64,000 nucleotides of DNA from Chryseobacterium elymi (GTDB lineage Bacteria; Bacteroidota; Bacteroidia; Flavobacteriales; Weeksellaceae). Position numbers and translations under genes: made by a program. The stretch is taken from contig NZ_QNUH01000003.1 in NCBI RefSeq assembly GCF_003385495.1, positions 1 to 64,000 on the forward strand, given 5' to 3'. Position 1 is the stretch's first letter. Each line of letters starts with the position of its first letter. The notes under the pieces were generated by a model that was not told where the DNA came from, did not search any database, and saw only the letters and a list, made by a program, of their open reading frames with translations. Below are positions 43,389 through 51,653 of the stretch, piece after piece.

Positions 43389-44528
43389 TTAAGAAAAAGC
43401 TTTCTCAAGATCTGCAATAAGATCTTCTGCATCTTCGATACCAACACTCAAACGAACTAAATCATCCGTAATTCCAAGCTCTTCACGTTTATCTGCAGGA
43501 ATGGAGGCGTGTGTCATCAATGCAGGATGATTTGCCAAAGATTCTACTCCTCCTAAAGATTCAGCCAAAGTGAAAATTCTTACTTTTTCAAGGAATTTCA
43601 CAGCATCTTCTTTTTTACCTGATTTGAAAGTGAAGGAAACCATTCCTCCTGATTCTTTCATCTGGGATTTGGCAAGTTCATATTGAGGGTGAGATTCCAG
43701 CCCCGGATAAATTACTTTATCCACTGCAGGATGGGTTTCAAGGTATTTCGCTACAGCAAGTCCGTTGTCTGAATGGCGCTGCATTCTTAATGCTAAAGTT
43801 TTGATTCCTCTTAAAACAAGATAAGAATCGTGAGGACCTAAAATGCCTCCACTCGCAAACTGAATAAAGTGAAGTTTTTCACCCAGCTCAGCATCTTTTG
43901 CGATCAATGCTCCGGCAATTACATCTGAATGTCCTCCCAAATATTTTGTAGCCGAATGCATCACGATATCTGCTCCCAGATCAATGGGCCTCTGGATGTA
44001 TGGTGTTGCAAAAGTATTATCTACAGCAACCAGAATATCTTTCCCTTTTGCTATTTCAACTACCGCTTTAATGTCTACCAGCTTCATCAAAGGATTCGTA
44101 GGCGTTTCTACCCAGATCAGTTTTGTTTTGTCTGTAATAACATCAGCAATTTTGGAAACATCATCAAAATTCACGAAAGTAAATTTAAGCTGGTATTTTT
44201 CAAAAAGTCTTGTAAACATTCTGTAAGTACCTCCATAAAGATCATCTACTGCTACTACCTCATCACCGGGATTCAATAATTTCAAAACACAGTCGATGGC
44301 AGCCAATCCGGAACCGAAAGCAAGGCCTCTTGCCCCGTTCTCAATGCTTGCCAGAGAGTCTTCCAAAGCCTGTCTCGTAGGGTTGGCAGCTCTTGAATAT
44401 TCATATCCGGAATGTACTCCCGGGCTTTTCTGTGCAAATGTAGAGGTTAAAAATACAGGAACATTGACAGAACCTGTTGCAGACTCATGATGCTGCCCTC
44501 CGTGAATTACTTTTGTATTAAAATTCAT
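43389..44528 (-). CDS. metB: cystathionine gamma-synthase / trans-sulfuration PLP enzyme
   Basis: A 379-residue Cys/Met metabolism PLP enzyme. I start at ATG 44528 (MNFNTKVIHGGQHHE). Marks are YEYSRAANPTRQALE, FGSGLAAI, the cofactor-anchoring SATKYLGGHSDVIAGAL with the Schiff-base Lys, and LAESLGGVESLANHPALMTH. It forms or cleaves cystathionine between cysteine and homocysteine; sequence alone does not settle gamma-synthase against gamma- or beta-lyase. It lies 13 bases after the lipoprotein gene and is likely cotranscribed with it and gldC. Confidence 0.9.
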   Translation of the reverse strand: MNFNTKVIHGGQHHESATGSVNVPVFLTSTFAQKSPGVHSGYEYSRAANPTRQALEDSLASIENGARGLAFGSGLAAIDCVLKLLNPGDEVVAVDDLYGGTYRMFTRLFEKYQLKFTFVNFDDVSKIADVITDKTKLIWVETPTNPLMKLVDIKAVVEIAKGKDILVAVDNTFATPYIQRPIDLGADIVMHSATKYLGGHSDVIAGALIAKDAELGEKLHFIQFASGGILGPHDSYLVLRGIKTLALRMQRHSDNGLAVAKYLETHPAVDKVIYPGLESHPQYELAKSQMKESGGMVSFTFKSGKKEDAVKFLEKVRIFTLAESLGGVESLANHPALMTHASIPADKREELGITDDLVRLSVGIEDAEDLIADLEKAFS

Positions 44529-44541
44529 AATATTTTTATTT

Positions 44542-45102
44542 TTATAAGCCTCCCATGAAAAAATCAAGGCTCTTTGAAACGTTATCAGATTTTCTTTTCA
44601 CTTCCAGCTTTCCGTTAAAAGCATACGCCAGAACGTCTATTTCTTCCGGAACTTTATCGGGAACTGTGGTTGTGAAAGAAACCAGGTATGCACTGTTTTC
44701 GTATTTATCTTTACCTGTTTCTTTAAGTTCCTCAAATTTTCCGTTGATTTTGAGAATTATTTTTTTCAGGGAATCATCTATATAAGCAATATCCGAGCCA
44801 TTTCCTTTAATGAAATCGTCCATACTGGGAACAAGCTCTATGATGGATTCGCCTTCCATATCATGTGGGTGAAGGCTTCCCTTTAACATGTCGGCCGGAA
44901 TATCCTTTTCCTTGAATAAGGCGATATCCATTTCTGCATTTTCAGAAACCTTCTCCTTCCCGGAAATATCTTTATTTTCAGATGCAGGAAGCTTTTCAAC
45001 CGTTACAACAGAATCTATTGTTTTGGTTTCTTTGACTTCGGCTTTTTTATCGCACGCAGCCAACAATACCGCTGTACTGATGAGTAAAAGTGCTTTTTTC
45101 AT
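44542..45102 (-). CDS. lipoprotein of unknown function
   Basis: A 186-residue lipoprotein (signal ends LLAACD, anchor Cys17). After a Lys/Glu-rich linker it has a folded part of about 110 residues (GSLHPHDMEGESIIELVPSMDDFI, LKKIILKINGKFEELKETG, YLVSFTTTVPDKVPEEIDVLAYAFNGKLEVKRKSDNV). No family recognised. It sits between gldC and metB with gaps of 31 and 13 bases. Confidence 0.75.
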   Translation of the reverse strand: MKKALLLISTAVLLAACDKKAEVKETKTIDSVVTVEKLPASENKDISGKEKVSENAEMDIALFKEKDIPADMLKGSLHPHDMEGESIIELVPSMDDFIKGNGSDIAYIDDSLKKIILKINGKFEELKETGKDKYENSAYLVSFTTTVPDKVPEEIDVLAYAFNGKLEVKRKSDNVSKSLDFFMGGL

Positions 45103-45133
45103 ATAATTTTGTGATTGGTGCAGAGTTTTGGTA

Positions 45134-45460
45134 TTACATTCTGATAGCAGATTTTACAGCAAATTCATCGGCAATCTGCTCAAGCCATTGTGCAACATCT
45201 TCTTCTCCGGTTGCTCTCTGGTAGGTACTCCCTAAAGATACCAAAATCTGATGAATGAACATCTTCATCTGATCTACCGGCATTTCTTTTGTCCAAAGAT
45301 CGATTCTTAAAGCTTCCATTGTTTTATCATCCCAAACAGAGATCATCGTCGCTTTCGTTTCCTCTTTTTCCACACCGCCGTCCTGAGCATTCCATGTTAT
45401 ATTTTCAGGAATGTGGTTCTCATCCAACTCTACATCTATTGTAATCTGAGTTTTTCTCAT
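45134..45460 (-). CDS. gldC: gliding motility protein GldC
   Basis: A 108-residue protein matching GldC (MRKTQITIDVELDENHIPE, ITWNAQDGGVEKEETKATMISVWD, LRIDLWTKEMPVDQMKMFIHQ). GldC is a small accessory of the Bacteroidota gliding/T9SS apparatus, normally beside gldB, as here. A TAACTTTG -7 element lies at 45481-45488, and gldB upstream ends in its own terminator, so gldC starts a new transcript. Confidence 0.93.
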   Translation of the reverse strand: MRKTQITIDVELDENHIPENITWNAQDGGVEKEETKATMISVWDDKTMEALRIDLWTKEMPVDQMKMFIHQILVSLGSTYQRATGEEDVAQWLEQIADEFAVKSAIRM

Positions 45461-45480
45461 ATCAATCTAAAATTTTTCCG

Positions 45481-45488
45481 CAAAGTTA
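45481..45488 (-). promoter_or_regulatory. -7 element TAACTTTG of gldC
   Basis: Consensus TAnnTTTG on the minus strand, 20 bases before the gldC ATG, giving a very short leader. No matching -33 was found. Confidence 0.45.
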
Positions 45489-45601
45489 ATACTTCTTCAG
45501 CTTATCTAAAATTTCTACGAACTTATCTTCATCAGGAAATGCTGATTAATGTAAAAAAAATTTCGCTTTATTAAGATGCAAAAACCCTGAGTTTTCAAAT
45601 C

Positions 45602-45634
45602 AAAAAAATAACCTCCAAATTACTTTGAAGGTTT
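45602..45634 (-). terminator. rho-independent terminator of gldB
   Basis: On the minus strand the stem AACCTTCAAA / TTTGGAGGTT, with one wobble and a 4-base loop, is followed by a T-run, 22 bases after the gldB stop. Confidence 0.7.
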
Positions 45635-45655
45635 ATATTATTTTGACTATTACTA

Positions 45656-46639
45656 TTACGGGGTTTTAGGTTTGTATACCGCTTCATTAAAGATGTTGGT
45701 AGCATCAAGCTTTAAAAAATTAACGAGTTTAGTTTCGGGTTTTTGTCTGAAATAGGCTTTACAGATCTGCCAGCCGGTAAAAATTCCAATCTGGGGCGAG
45801 GATTCATTATCGATTTCCGTATAAAACTTTGAAAATGGCCCCGGAGAAATGAAACGCTCTACCAATCTTGGATCATCGCCGAAGATCAGGTTACTTTCTA
45901 CAAAATAATTCCAGATATTGGCTTCATTGGCTACGGCCCAGTCGTATTGTTTCTTGGTATAGTTCATTTTCAGGTAATCCGGTGTATCCGGAAGGAAAGC
46001 ATCCTGCAAAATCATAATTTTTCCGTTCAAAATAACTTTATCTATGAATTTCTGATGATCCGGAGATTCTGTCACGATACTTTCGGCGAAAATCTGTGAA
46101 ACTTTGGGAATAATATTCTGCGGGTTCATTGATTTCTGAAAATACAGTTCGAGACCTTTGTAATTAGCATTGCCATCACCCATAAATCCGGTAATATCTA
46201 TAAAAAGAAGATTTCCTTTTGAATCATAAAAAATAGGATCCTGAACCATCTGAAGTGCCGATGAAAAAAGGTAAACCTTGGGACTTTTAAACTGTGGAAA
46301 ATAGTATTTGATATGAGAGAACAGATGCTGAAGTTCCTTCTGAAGTTTCGCCTGGTCTATTTTAGCAGCCGCTTCTTTATAAATCTTGATTTCTTCTGCG
46401 TCTGATCTTCTTTTTCCAAAATCCGCATCGGAAACCGTTCCCTGGAACCAAGGAAACTTAGTCTTAAATTGGTCCAGAGGAATGTCCTGATTATAAAATT
46501 CTTTGGAAATATCCGTCATCTCAACTTTTTCAGCAGACTCTTTTACTTCTACTTTCCATTGGTTTTCGGGTTCTTTCTTACACGAGTCCAAAGCGAGAAC
46601 TAAAATAGAGGAAAGGGCAATAATTCTAAAAATCTTCAT
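45656..46639 (-). CDS. gldB: gliding motility lipoprotein GldB
   Basis: A 327-residue lipoprotein matching GldB. I start at ATG 46639, where the lipoprotein signal begins (ends ALDSC, anchor Cys19). A longer frame from 46864 crosses the divergent LRR gene and is not needed. Family stretches include FPWFQGTVSDADFGKRRSDAEE, LFIDITGFMGDGNANYKGLELYF, MILQDAFLPDTPDYLKMNY and GIFTGWQICKAYF. GldB is required for gliding and T9SS-linked motility in Flavobacterium. Neighbours gldC and nadE fit the usual context. Confidence 0.94.
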   Translation of the reverse strand: MKIFRIIALSSILVLALDSCKKEPENQWKVEVKESAEKVEMTDISKEFYNQDIPLDQFKTKFPWFQGTVSDADFGKRRSDAEEIKIYKEAAAKIDQAKLQKELQHLFSHIKYYFPQFKSPKVYLFSSALQMVQDPIFYDSKGNLLFIDITGFMGDGNANYKGLELYFQKSMNPQNIIPKVSQIFAESIVTESPDHQKFIDKVILNGKIMILQDAFLPDTPDYLKMNYTKKQYDWAVANEANIWNYFVESNLIFGDDPRLVERFISPGPFSKFYTEIDNESSPQIGIFTGWQICKAYFRQKPETKLVNFLKLDATNIFNEAVYKPKTP

Positions 46640-46691
46640 TATTTTTACATGAAATTTAAGTATACAAAAATAAGGATTAAAAACACAATCG

Positions 46692-47334
46692 ATGATGAAA
46701 ATTAAAATATTTGCAACCTTCGGCCTTATTATTTCAGGATTTTCTCTGTTCTGTTCCCAAAAACTTAATTTTAAGGATCCGAACTTTGAAAAAGCTGTCC
46801 TTGAAAATTTTGATCTCAATAAAAACGGCTCACTGGAGAAACTGGAAGCTGATATGATCACCAATTTGTTTCTGGTTCAGAAAGGTATTACGTCAGCTGA
46901 TGATATGCTCCTTTTCAGCAATGCCAAGATGATCGTGCTTGATGATAATACCATTCCGAATGTTTCGATTATGGGACTACCACAGCTCGAGCTGTTTTCC
47001 TGTACAGAATGCAAAATATCTTCTTTCAAGGCAGAAGGTCTTAAAAGCTTGGCTTCCTTGTATCTTGACAACAACCTTCTGGAGAATATTTCGTTAAAGG
47101 AAACCCCAAGAATTGATCAATTAACATTATCTTTAAATCAACTAAAAGCAGTTGATATCACTGCGCTCAAAAATTTAAGAAAATTAAATGTCGAGCACAA
47201 TAAGATCCAGAAACTTGACATTTCAAAAAATCCAGCCCCTTCAGACACTGAATATAGGCGGAAATCCAATGAAGGAATCAGACATTAAGAAAGGAATGAA
47301 AACTGATATAACTATTTTCGGAGCTGAACAATAA
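46692..47334 (+). pseudogene. exported leucine-rich-repeat protein, frameshifted near its end
   Basis: Reads as a 198-residue exported protein (signal ending LFCSQK) with an EF-hand-like FDLNKNGSLEKLEAD and then LRRs (LASLYLDNNLLENISL, QLTLSLNQLKAVDITAL, LRKLNVEHNKIQKLDIS). The C-terminus goes out of register after LDISKNPA. If the CCCC at 47236-47239 were three bases, the frame would continue LQTLNIGGNPMKES ... IFGAEQ to a stop at 47332-47334, restoring a normal last repeat. The short form loses only about 40 residues and might still fold. Divergent from gldB. Confidence 0.75.
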
Positions 47335-47336
47335 TT

Positions 47337-47870
47337 ATGATCATGAAACTAGAAACAGAAAGACTTATTTTAAGAAAATTTGAAGAAACGGATGTTGAAC
47401 GGATGTTTCTGCTGGATTCTAACCCAGAAGTGATGAAATATATCGGCGTTCCGGTACTCACAGAACAAAGTGAATCATTAGCTGTAATCAGAATGATTCA
47501 GAAGCAATATCAAGAAAACGGCATAGGAAGGCTTGCTGTCATTGAAAAAGAAACCGGGCTGCTGATTGGCTGGAGCGGACTGAAATTACTGACCGAAGAG
47601 ATCAATGGTTATAAAAACATACTCGATCTTGGCTACCGTTATTTACCTGAATTTTGGGGAAAAGGTTATGCACTGGAAGCTGCAAAAGCATCCCTGGAGC
47701 TTGGTTTTAATGACATGAAAGCTGATGTGATCTACGCACATGCCCATTCCGGAAATGAAGGATCCAATCATATTTTAAAGAAATTAGGCTTTGAAAAAAC
47801 CGGTGAATTCACAGAACCTGACGGAATCTGTAACTGGTATGAGCTAAGACGTGAAAAATATTTACCATAG
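47337..47870 (+). CDS. GNAT-family N-acetyltransferase, RimJ/RimL-type
   Basis: A 177-residue acetyltransferase. The start is ATG 47337 or the ATG two codons later (MKLETERLILRKFEETD). The acetyl-CoA loop is PEFWGKGYALEAAKASLELGF, preceded by LDLGYRYLP. C-terminal ILKKLGFEKTGEF completes the fold. Substrate unknown. The true stop of the LRR gene lies two bases before it, so they are probably one transcript. Confidence 0.88.
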   Translation: MIMKLETERLILRKFEETDVERMFLLDSNPEVMKYIGVPVLTEQSESLAVIRMIQKQYQENGIGRLAVIEKETGLLIGWSGLKLLTEEINGYKNILDLGYRYLPEFWGKGYALEAAKASLELGFNDMKADVIYAHAHSGNEGSNHILKKLGFEKTGEFTEPDGICNWYELRREKYLP

Positions 47871-47893
47871 TATGGTTACAAAAAAACCATTAA

Positions 47894-48013
47894 TTTTGGA
47901 TTTCTTTTCCGTTTGAAATTCGAGAAGTGAATGCAATGGCTGTGGAAATGATAAAAAACGGATTAAAAAATGTAAAAGGCGTAGAAACGCCTAAAAAATT
48001 TGTAATAGACTAA
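47894..48013 (+). pseudogene. C-terminal gene fragment upstream of nadE
   Basis: An open stretch without a start reads ISFPFEIREVNAMAVEMIKN and then GLKNVKGVETPKKFVID before TAA at 48011-48013. Composition is protein-like, and it is preceded by a stop in frame. It looks like the surviving 3' end of a deleted gene. Family not recognised. Confidence 0.3.
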
Positions 48014-48023
48014 AAAATAAATA

Positions 48024-48818
48024 ATGCAGACTCAAAAAGTAATAGATCATATTGTAGCATGGTTAAAGGATTATGCTGTAAAAGCTAATGTAAAAGGATA
48101 TGTAATAGGTGTTTCCGGGGGTGTAGATTCTGGAGTAGTTTCCACGCTTTGTGCAATGACCGGACTTGAAGTATTGCTTCTCGAAATGCCGATACGTCAG
48201 AAACAGGACCAGGTAAACCGAGCTCAGGATCATATTGAAGATCTTAAAAAAAGATTTCCAAACGTTCAGGGTAAAACCATCAATCTAACTCCTGTTTTTG
48301 AAACTTTTGAAGATGTCGTTGAAGATCATATTGAAGGAAGATGGAGTAACAATCTTGCTCTTGCCAATACCAGATCCCGTTTCAGAATGTTGACATTGTA
48401 TTACTTTGGGCAGCTTCACGGGCTTTTGGTCTGCGGAACCGGAAACAAAGTGGAGGATTTCGGAATCGGATTTTATACCAAATACGGGGACGGTGGTGTA
48501 GATGTTTCTCCAATTGCTGATCTATATAAAACTGAGATTTATAAGTTGGCAAAAGGATTAAACCTTATCGAAAGTATTCAAAATGCAATTCCGACAGACG
48601 GACTTTGGGACGCAGACAGAACCGACGAAGATCAAATCGGAGCAACATATCCGGAACTGGAGGAGATTCAAAAAGAATACGGAACTAAAACTGCAGAGGA
48701 TTATGAGGGTCGCGATAAAGAAGTCTTTTTAATTTTTGACAGAATGCATAAAGCAGCTCAGCATAAAATAAATCCTATTCCGGTTTGTGATATTCCTGAG
48801 GAATGGAGAAACGATTAG
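48024..48818 (+). CDS. nadE: NAD(+) synthase
   Basis: A 264-residue NAD synthetase of the short form without a glutaminase domain, making NAD from nicotinate adenine dinucleotide, ATP and ammonia. The ATP-pyrophosphatase P-loop is GVSGGVDSGVVSTL; other marks are NTRSRFRMLTLYYF, CGTGNKVEDFGIGFYTKYGDGGVDVSPIADL and IPTDGLWDADRTDEDQIG. It begins the plus-strand run leading to the ribonuclease 22 bases later. Confidence 0.95.
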   Translation: MQTQKVIDHIVAWLKDYAVKANVKGYVIGVSGGVDSGVVSTLCAMTGLEVLLLEMPIRQKQDQVNRAQDHIEDLKKRFPNVQGKTINLTPVFETFEDVVEDHIEGRWSNNLALANTRSRFRMLTLYYFGQLHGLLVCGTGNKVEDFGIGFYTKYGDGGVDVSPIADLYKTEIYKLAKGLNLIESIQNAIPTDGLWDADRTDEDQIGATYPELEEIQKEYGTKTAEDYEGRDKEVFLIFDRMHKAAQHKINPIPVCDIPEEWRND

Positions 48819-48840
48819 TTTTGAATGATAAGATGTATAT

Positions 48841-49356
48841 ATGAACGGTAAAATAAGGTCAGTATTTTTTATTTGTCTGGGACTTCTTTTCGGAATGTCC
48901 GTGATGTATATCTACAATAATTTTATTGCAGACAAAAAAGGAAATACAGAGACTGTAAAAACAGAGGCTACAAGCTATGGAAGTGAATCTCCACATTCCC
49001 AAAGTAATAATGCAAACCATTCCTCGCAGCCTATTGACCAGCTCACAGAGGAGAAAACGGTCATTAATTATGTAAAGCAGAATCACAGACTTCCTGATTA
49101 TTATATCACTAAAAACGAGGCAAGAAAACAGGGTTGGAATGCTTCAAAAGGTAACCTCTGCGATGTATTACCAGGCAAGGCTATAGGCGGAGATAAGTTC
49201 GGGAACCGGGAAAAAAAGCTTCCTCAGGGTGAAAAATATTATGAAGCTGATGTGAATTACAGCTGTGGAAACCGAAATGCAGACCGGATCATCTTTACGG
49301 AAAATGGTGATGTTTATCTGACTAAAAACCATTATAAAAGTTTTGAGAAGCAGTAG
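48841..49356 (+). CDS. barnase-type ribonuclease, membrane-anchored or secreted
   Basis: A 171-residue protein whose last 100 residues match barnase (N1/T1 ribonuclease family) closely: INYVKQNHRLPDYYITKNEA, GWNASKGNLCDVLPGKAIGG, EADVNY, NRNADRI and NHYKSF. Every catalytic residue has a counterpart: Lys103, Glu135, Arg145, Arg149 and His164 for barnase Lys27, Glu73, Arg83, Arg87 and His102. Arg123 matches Arg59. An N-terminal hydrophobic helix (VFFICLGLLFGMSVMYIY) and a polar linker precede the domain, so it is exported or tethered. It should cut RNA after guanosine. The inhibitor gene is not next but 435 bases on, beyond an inserted GIY-YIG unit. Confidence 0.93.
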   Translation: MNGKIRSVFFICLGLLFGMSVMYIYNNFIADKKGNTETVKTEATSYGSESPHSQSNNANHSSQPIDQLTEEKTVINYVKQNHRLPDYYITKNEARKQGWNASKGNLCDVLPGKAIGGDKFGNREKKLPQGEKYYEADVNYSCGNRNADRIIFTENGDVYLTKNHYKSFEKQ

Positions 49357-49364
49357 CTAAACAT

Positions 49365-49398
49365 GTCATTGCGAGGAGCAAAGCGAGAAAGCAATCTT
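49365..49398. repeat. left inverted repeat of GIY-YIG unit
   Basis: 34 bases beginning GTCATTGCGAGGAGC and ending AAAGCAATCTT, 9 bases after the ribonuclease stop. It matches the reverse complement of 49729-49762 at 30 of 34 positions. This sequence type (CATTGCGAGGAGC...GAAGCAATCTT) is a widely dispersed palindromic repeat in bacteria. Confidence 0.85.
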
Positions 49399-49421
49399 TA
49401 CATCAATAAGATTACATTCCT

Positions 49422-49730
49422 ATGAAACCTGGATTTGTTTATATTATGACCAATAAGAATCATACAACTCTTTACACAGGAGTTACTTCAAACCTGTCCA
49501 AACGCATACAACAACATAAAGAAGTATATTACGAACAAAGTTTCACATCAAGATATAAATTATATATACTTGTCTATTGGGAATCTTTTCAGGAAATAGG
49601 AGATGCTATTTTTCGGGAAAAGCAAATCAAGGCAGGCTCAAGACAGAAAAAATTAGATTTGATAAATTCAATAAACCCTGAATGGAGAGATTTAACCGAC
49701 GATATTGAAAATATCATGGATGTTTTTTAA
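49422..49730 (+). CDS. GIY-YIG nuclease family protein inside an inverted-repeat unit
   Basis: A 102-residue single-domain GIY-YIG protein. The signature is FVYIMTNKNHTTLYTGVTSN, with Arg28 in LSKRIQQH and the metal-binding Glu66 in IFREKQIK. This short type is common in Bacteroidota, usually as a solitary gene. Its stop codon lies inside the right 34-base inverted repeat, and the left repeat is 23 bases before its start. The whole 398-base unit therefore looks like a mobile or transmissible nuclease cassette. It separates the ribonuclease from its inhibitor. Confidence 0.88.
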   Translation: MKPGFVYIMTNKNHTTLYTGVTSNLSKRIQQHKEVYYEQSFTSRYKLYILVYWESFQEIGDAIFREKQIKAGSRQKKLDLINSINPEWRDLTDDIENIMDVF

Positions 49731-49762
49731 GATTGCTTCGTCGCTACGCTCCTCGCAATGAC
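49729..49762. repeat. right inverted repeat of GIY-YIG unit
   Basis: Partner of 49365-49398. It overlaps the last two bases of the GIY-YIG stop codon and ends 28 bases before the barstar start. No obvious target-site duplication is seen outside the two repeats. Confidence 0.85.
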
Positions 49763-49790
49763 CAATATTAAATTAATAAAGAAAAAGAAT

Positions 49791-50105
49791 ATGAAGACAA
49801 TATATATCGATTTTACAGACATAGGCGACTATGACGATTTTTACACCCAATTAAAGGAAAAAATTAGTCTTCCTGAAGGTTTTGGAGATAATCTGGATGC
49901 CCTTTCCGATATCATTACCGGAGGATTGGAGCTGCCTCTTCACATTGAGTTTGTGAATATGACGGTAGACCAGCTTGAGATCTTTGAAGATCTTCTGACA
50001 ACTCTTGAAGATGCAGAAGATGAAACAGAAGATTTCAGCTTCACTTATTATCTGGAACAGTATGAGGACGAAGAAGATGAAGATAATTCTGAAGAAGAAA
50101 AATAA
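49791..50105 (+). CDS. barstar-type ribonuclease inhibitor
   Basis: A 104-residue barstar-family protein, the expected cytoplasmic inhibitor of the ribonuclease at 48841. I start at ATG 49791 (MKTIYIDFTDIGDYDDFYTQ), since the frame further upstream only reads the repeat. The key helix is FGDNLDALSDIITGGLELPL, where Asp36 and Asp40 align with barstar Asp35 and Asp39 that plug the barnase active site. The C-terminal 20 residues are nearly all Asp/Glu, an extension absent from classical barstar. A terminator follows. Confidence 0.92.
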   Translation: MKTIYIDFTDIGDYDDFYTQLKEKISLPEGFGDNLDALSDIITGGLELPLHIEFVNMTVDQLEIFEDLLTTLEDAEDETEDFSFTYYLEQYEDEEDEDNSEEEK

Positions 50106-50123
50106 TTTCAATTCAACAGAAAC

Positions 50124-50155
50124 AAAACTCGCAGAAAATTCTGCGAGTTTTTTGG
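50124..50155 (+). terminator. rho-independent terminator after barstar
   Basis: The stem AACTCGCAGAA / TTCTGCGAGTT is followed by six T, about 20 bases after the barstar stop. It also faces the convergent gene ending at 50188. Confidence 0.85.
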
Positions 50156-50187
50156 TCAAGTCTTTTTAAATGTTTCTAATTTTACTT

Positions 50188-51504
50188 TTACTGCCTGATG
50201 AATTTAAAGCTTTGCGAAGTTTCCCCCTTCACGAAAATCTGCAGAATATAATTTCCTTTTGATAATGAAGAAACATCTATTCTGTCTTCCAGGGCAATGT
50301 ATGTTTTTACTTTCTGACCTACCATATTGTATATTTCCACCCTATCAATCCTGTTAATTCCTTTGAAATACAGAACATCTTTTACCGGATTTGGATAAAT
50401 GGATATGTTAGTATTATTTTTGGTGCTTTCATTAGTAGAAAGCTGTATTTTCGAAAGATCAAGGAAAAATGCAACAATCTGGCCGGATGCATTGGTTCCT
50501 ATCCCGGCGATCCTTTTCCCATCCCCGGATATTGCCAGAGGAAGTGCCATATTTACACCTTGCGTATTGATCCCTAGGCTCACAGCATAATCATTCAGAT
50601 TGACACGCCCTCCTGCTGCTGTCCATATAAAGCCTTCTCCAGACATTGGAGGTGCCGCAAAAGCTCTGAAAAATCCGACTACGTTTTTACCATCGGCAGA
50701 GATTCCGGTTGCTCCCCCTCTGAAGAAGACTGAGGAATTTGGATGGGTTATGTATGTAAGGCCGCTTACACTATTCCATACATATGGATTGGGCATAGCG
50801 GAACCTATAATCGTTGTTCCATCGGCAGAAACATCACCTGCTTCGCCTACATAATTACCATTACTGTCTGTGATAAAACTTTCTACTCCGTTTACCCATT
50901 TTGCTCCGCTTCTGGTTCCGTTATCCTGATCCTGCCAGCCGACAATCACAGATCCGTCGGAATTGATGGCATTGGCTCTGGAGCTTCTGTTAGGTACTAT
51001 ACTTCCAAGATCGGTAACTCCGTTTGTAGCATCCCATTTTACGGCATGTGCGCTTCCGGCAGTCACCCAGCCCAGTCCTACAATGGTATTTCCGTCCGAA
51101 GTCATTCCCCAAGTAGAACTTACGTGACCATCCCAGCCTGTTGGAACAAGTCCTCCATGATTGGTCCAGGAAGCAGACACTGTATTGTAGGTAGATATTT
51201 CATTAAATCCTGTGGCTGCATTGGTTGTGGAAGAACCTATTTTAGTTCCATCAGCAGTGATCAGTGTTCTTCCGGCAGCAGGATATCCGTTAGAGATAGA
51301 GCCGATCTGGATAAGACCATTCAGCTCATCCCATTTAAAAATCTGGCCGGCACTTGTATGCATGCTGACAATTCCATCATCAGAGATACCTCCTACCGTA
51401 TAATTTCCTACTGCCATCACAGTCAACTGGGCATCAGCCGTTACAAACCCAAACAGAAAGCAAGCATATAAAGCTTTCATTAAAATTTTGTAATTTTTTC
51501 TCAT
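50188..51504 (-). CDS. secreted HAF-type repeat protein with T9SS tail
   Basis: A 438-residue exported protein. The signal peptide ends VTADAQL. The body (about 30-350) repeats units of the form GISADGKNVVGFF...FIWTAAGG, GISDDGIVSMHTSAGQIFKWDE and INSDGSVIVGWQDQDNGTRSGAKW, i.e. extracellular HAF-type repeats that probably form a propeller. The last 75 residues are a type A T9SS sorting domain (ISIYPNPVKDVLYFKG, then LSKGNYILQIFVKG). A surface or secreted role is certain; ligand or activity is not known. Confidence 0.85.
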   Translation of the reverse strand: MRKNYKILMKALYACFLFGFVTADAQLTVMAVGNYTVGGISDDGIVSMHTSAGQIFKWDELNGLIQIGSISNGYPAAGRTLITADGTKIGSSTTNAATGFNEISTYNTVSASWTNHGGLVPTGWDGHVSSTWGMTSDGNTIVGLGWVTAGSAHAVKWDATNGVTDLGSIVPNRSSRANAINSDGSVIVGWQDQDNGTRSGAKWVNGVESFITDSNGNYVGEAGDVSADGTTIIGSAMPNPYVWNSVSGLTYITHPNSSVFFRGGATGISADGKNVVGFFRAFAAPPMSGEGFIWTAAGGRVNLNDYAVSLGINTQGVNMALPLAISGDGKRIAGIGTNASGQIVAFFLDLSKIQLSTNESTKNNTNISIYPNPVKDVLYFKGINRIDRVEIYNMVGQKVKTYIALEDRIDVSSLSKGNYILQIFVKGETSQSFKFIRQ

Positions 51505-51653
51505 AATTATCTAAGTTTAATATTTTGAATTGGCTGAAACAATATTAATATTATATTTACCTTTTGAAAAGAATTTGGCTTACATAATTCGTGAAATTCA
51601 AAAGGGTAAAAAACATAAATAATTAAAATACAATAACATAACAAAAATCTATT

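Noticed and set aside
50743..51471. Long open frame of 242 codons on the plus strand
   Set aside because: It lies wholly antisense to the HAF-repeat T9SS protein, has Ser/Cys/Gly-rich low-quality composition and matches no fold.
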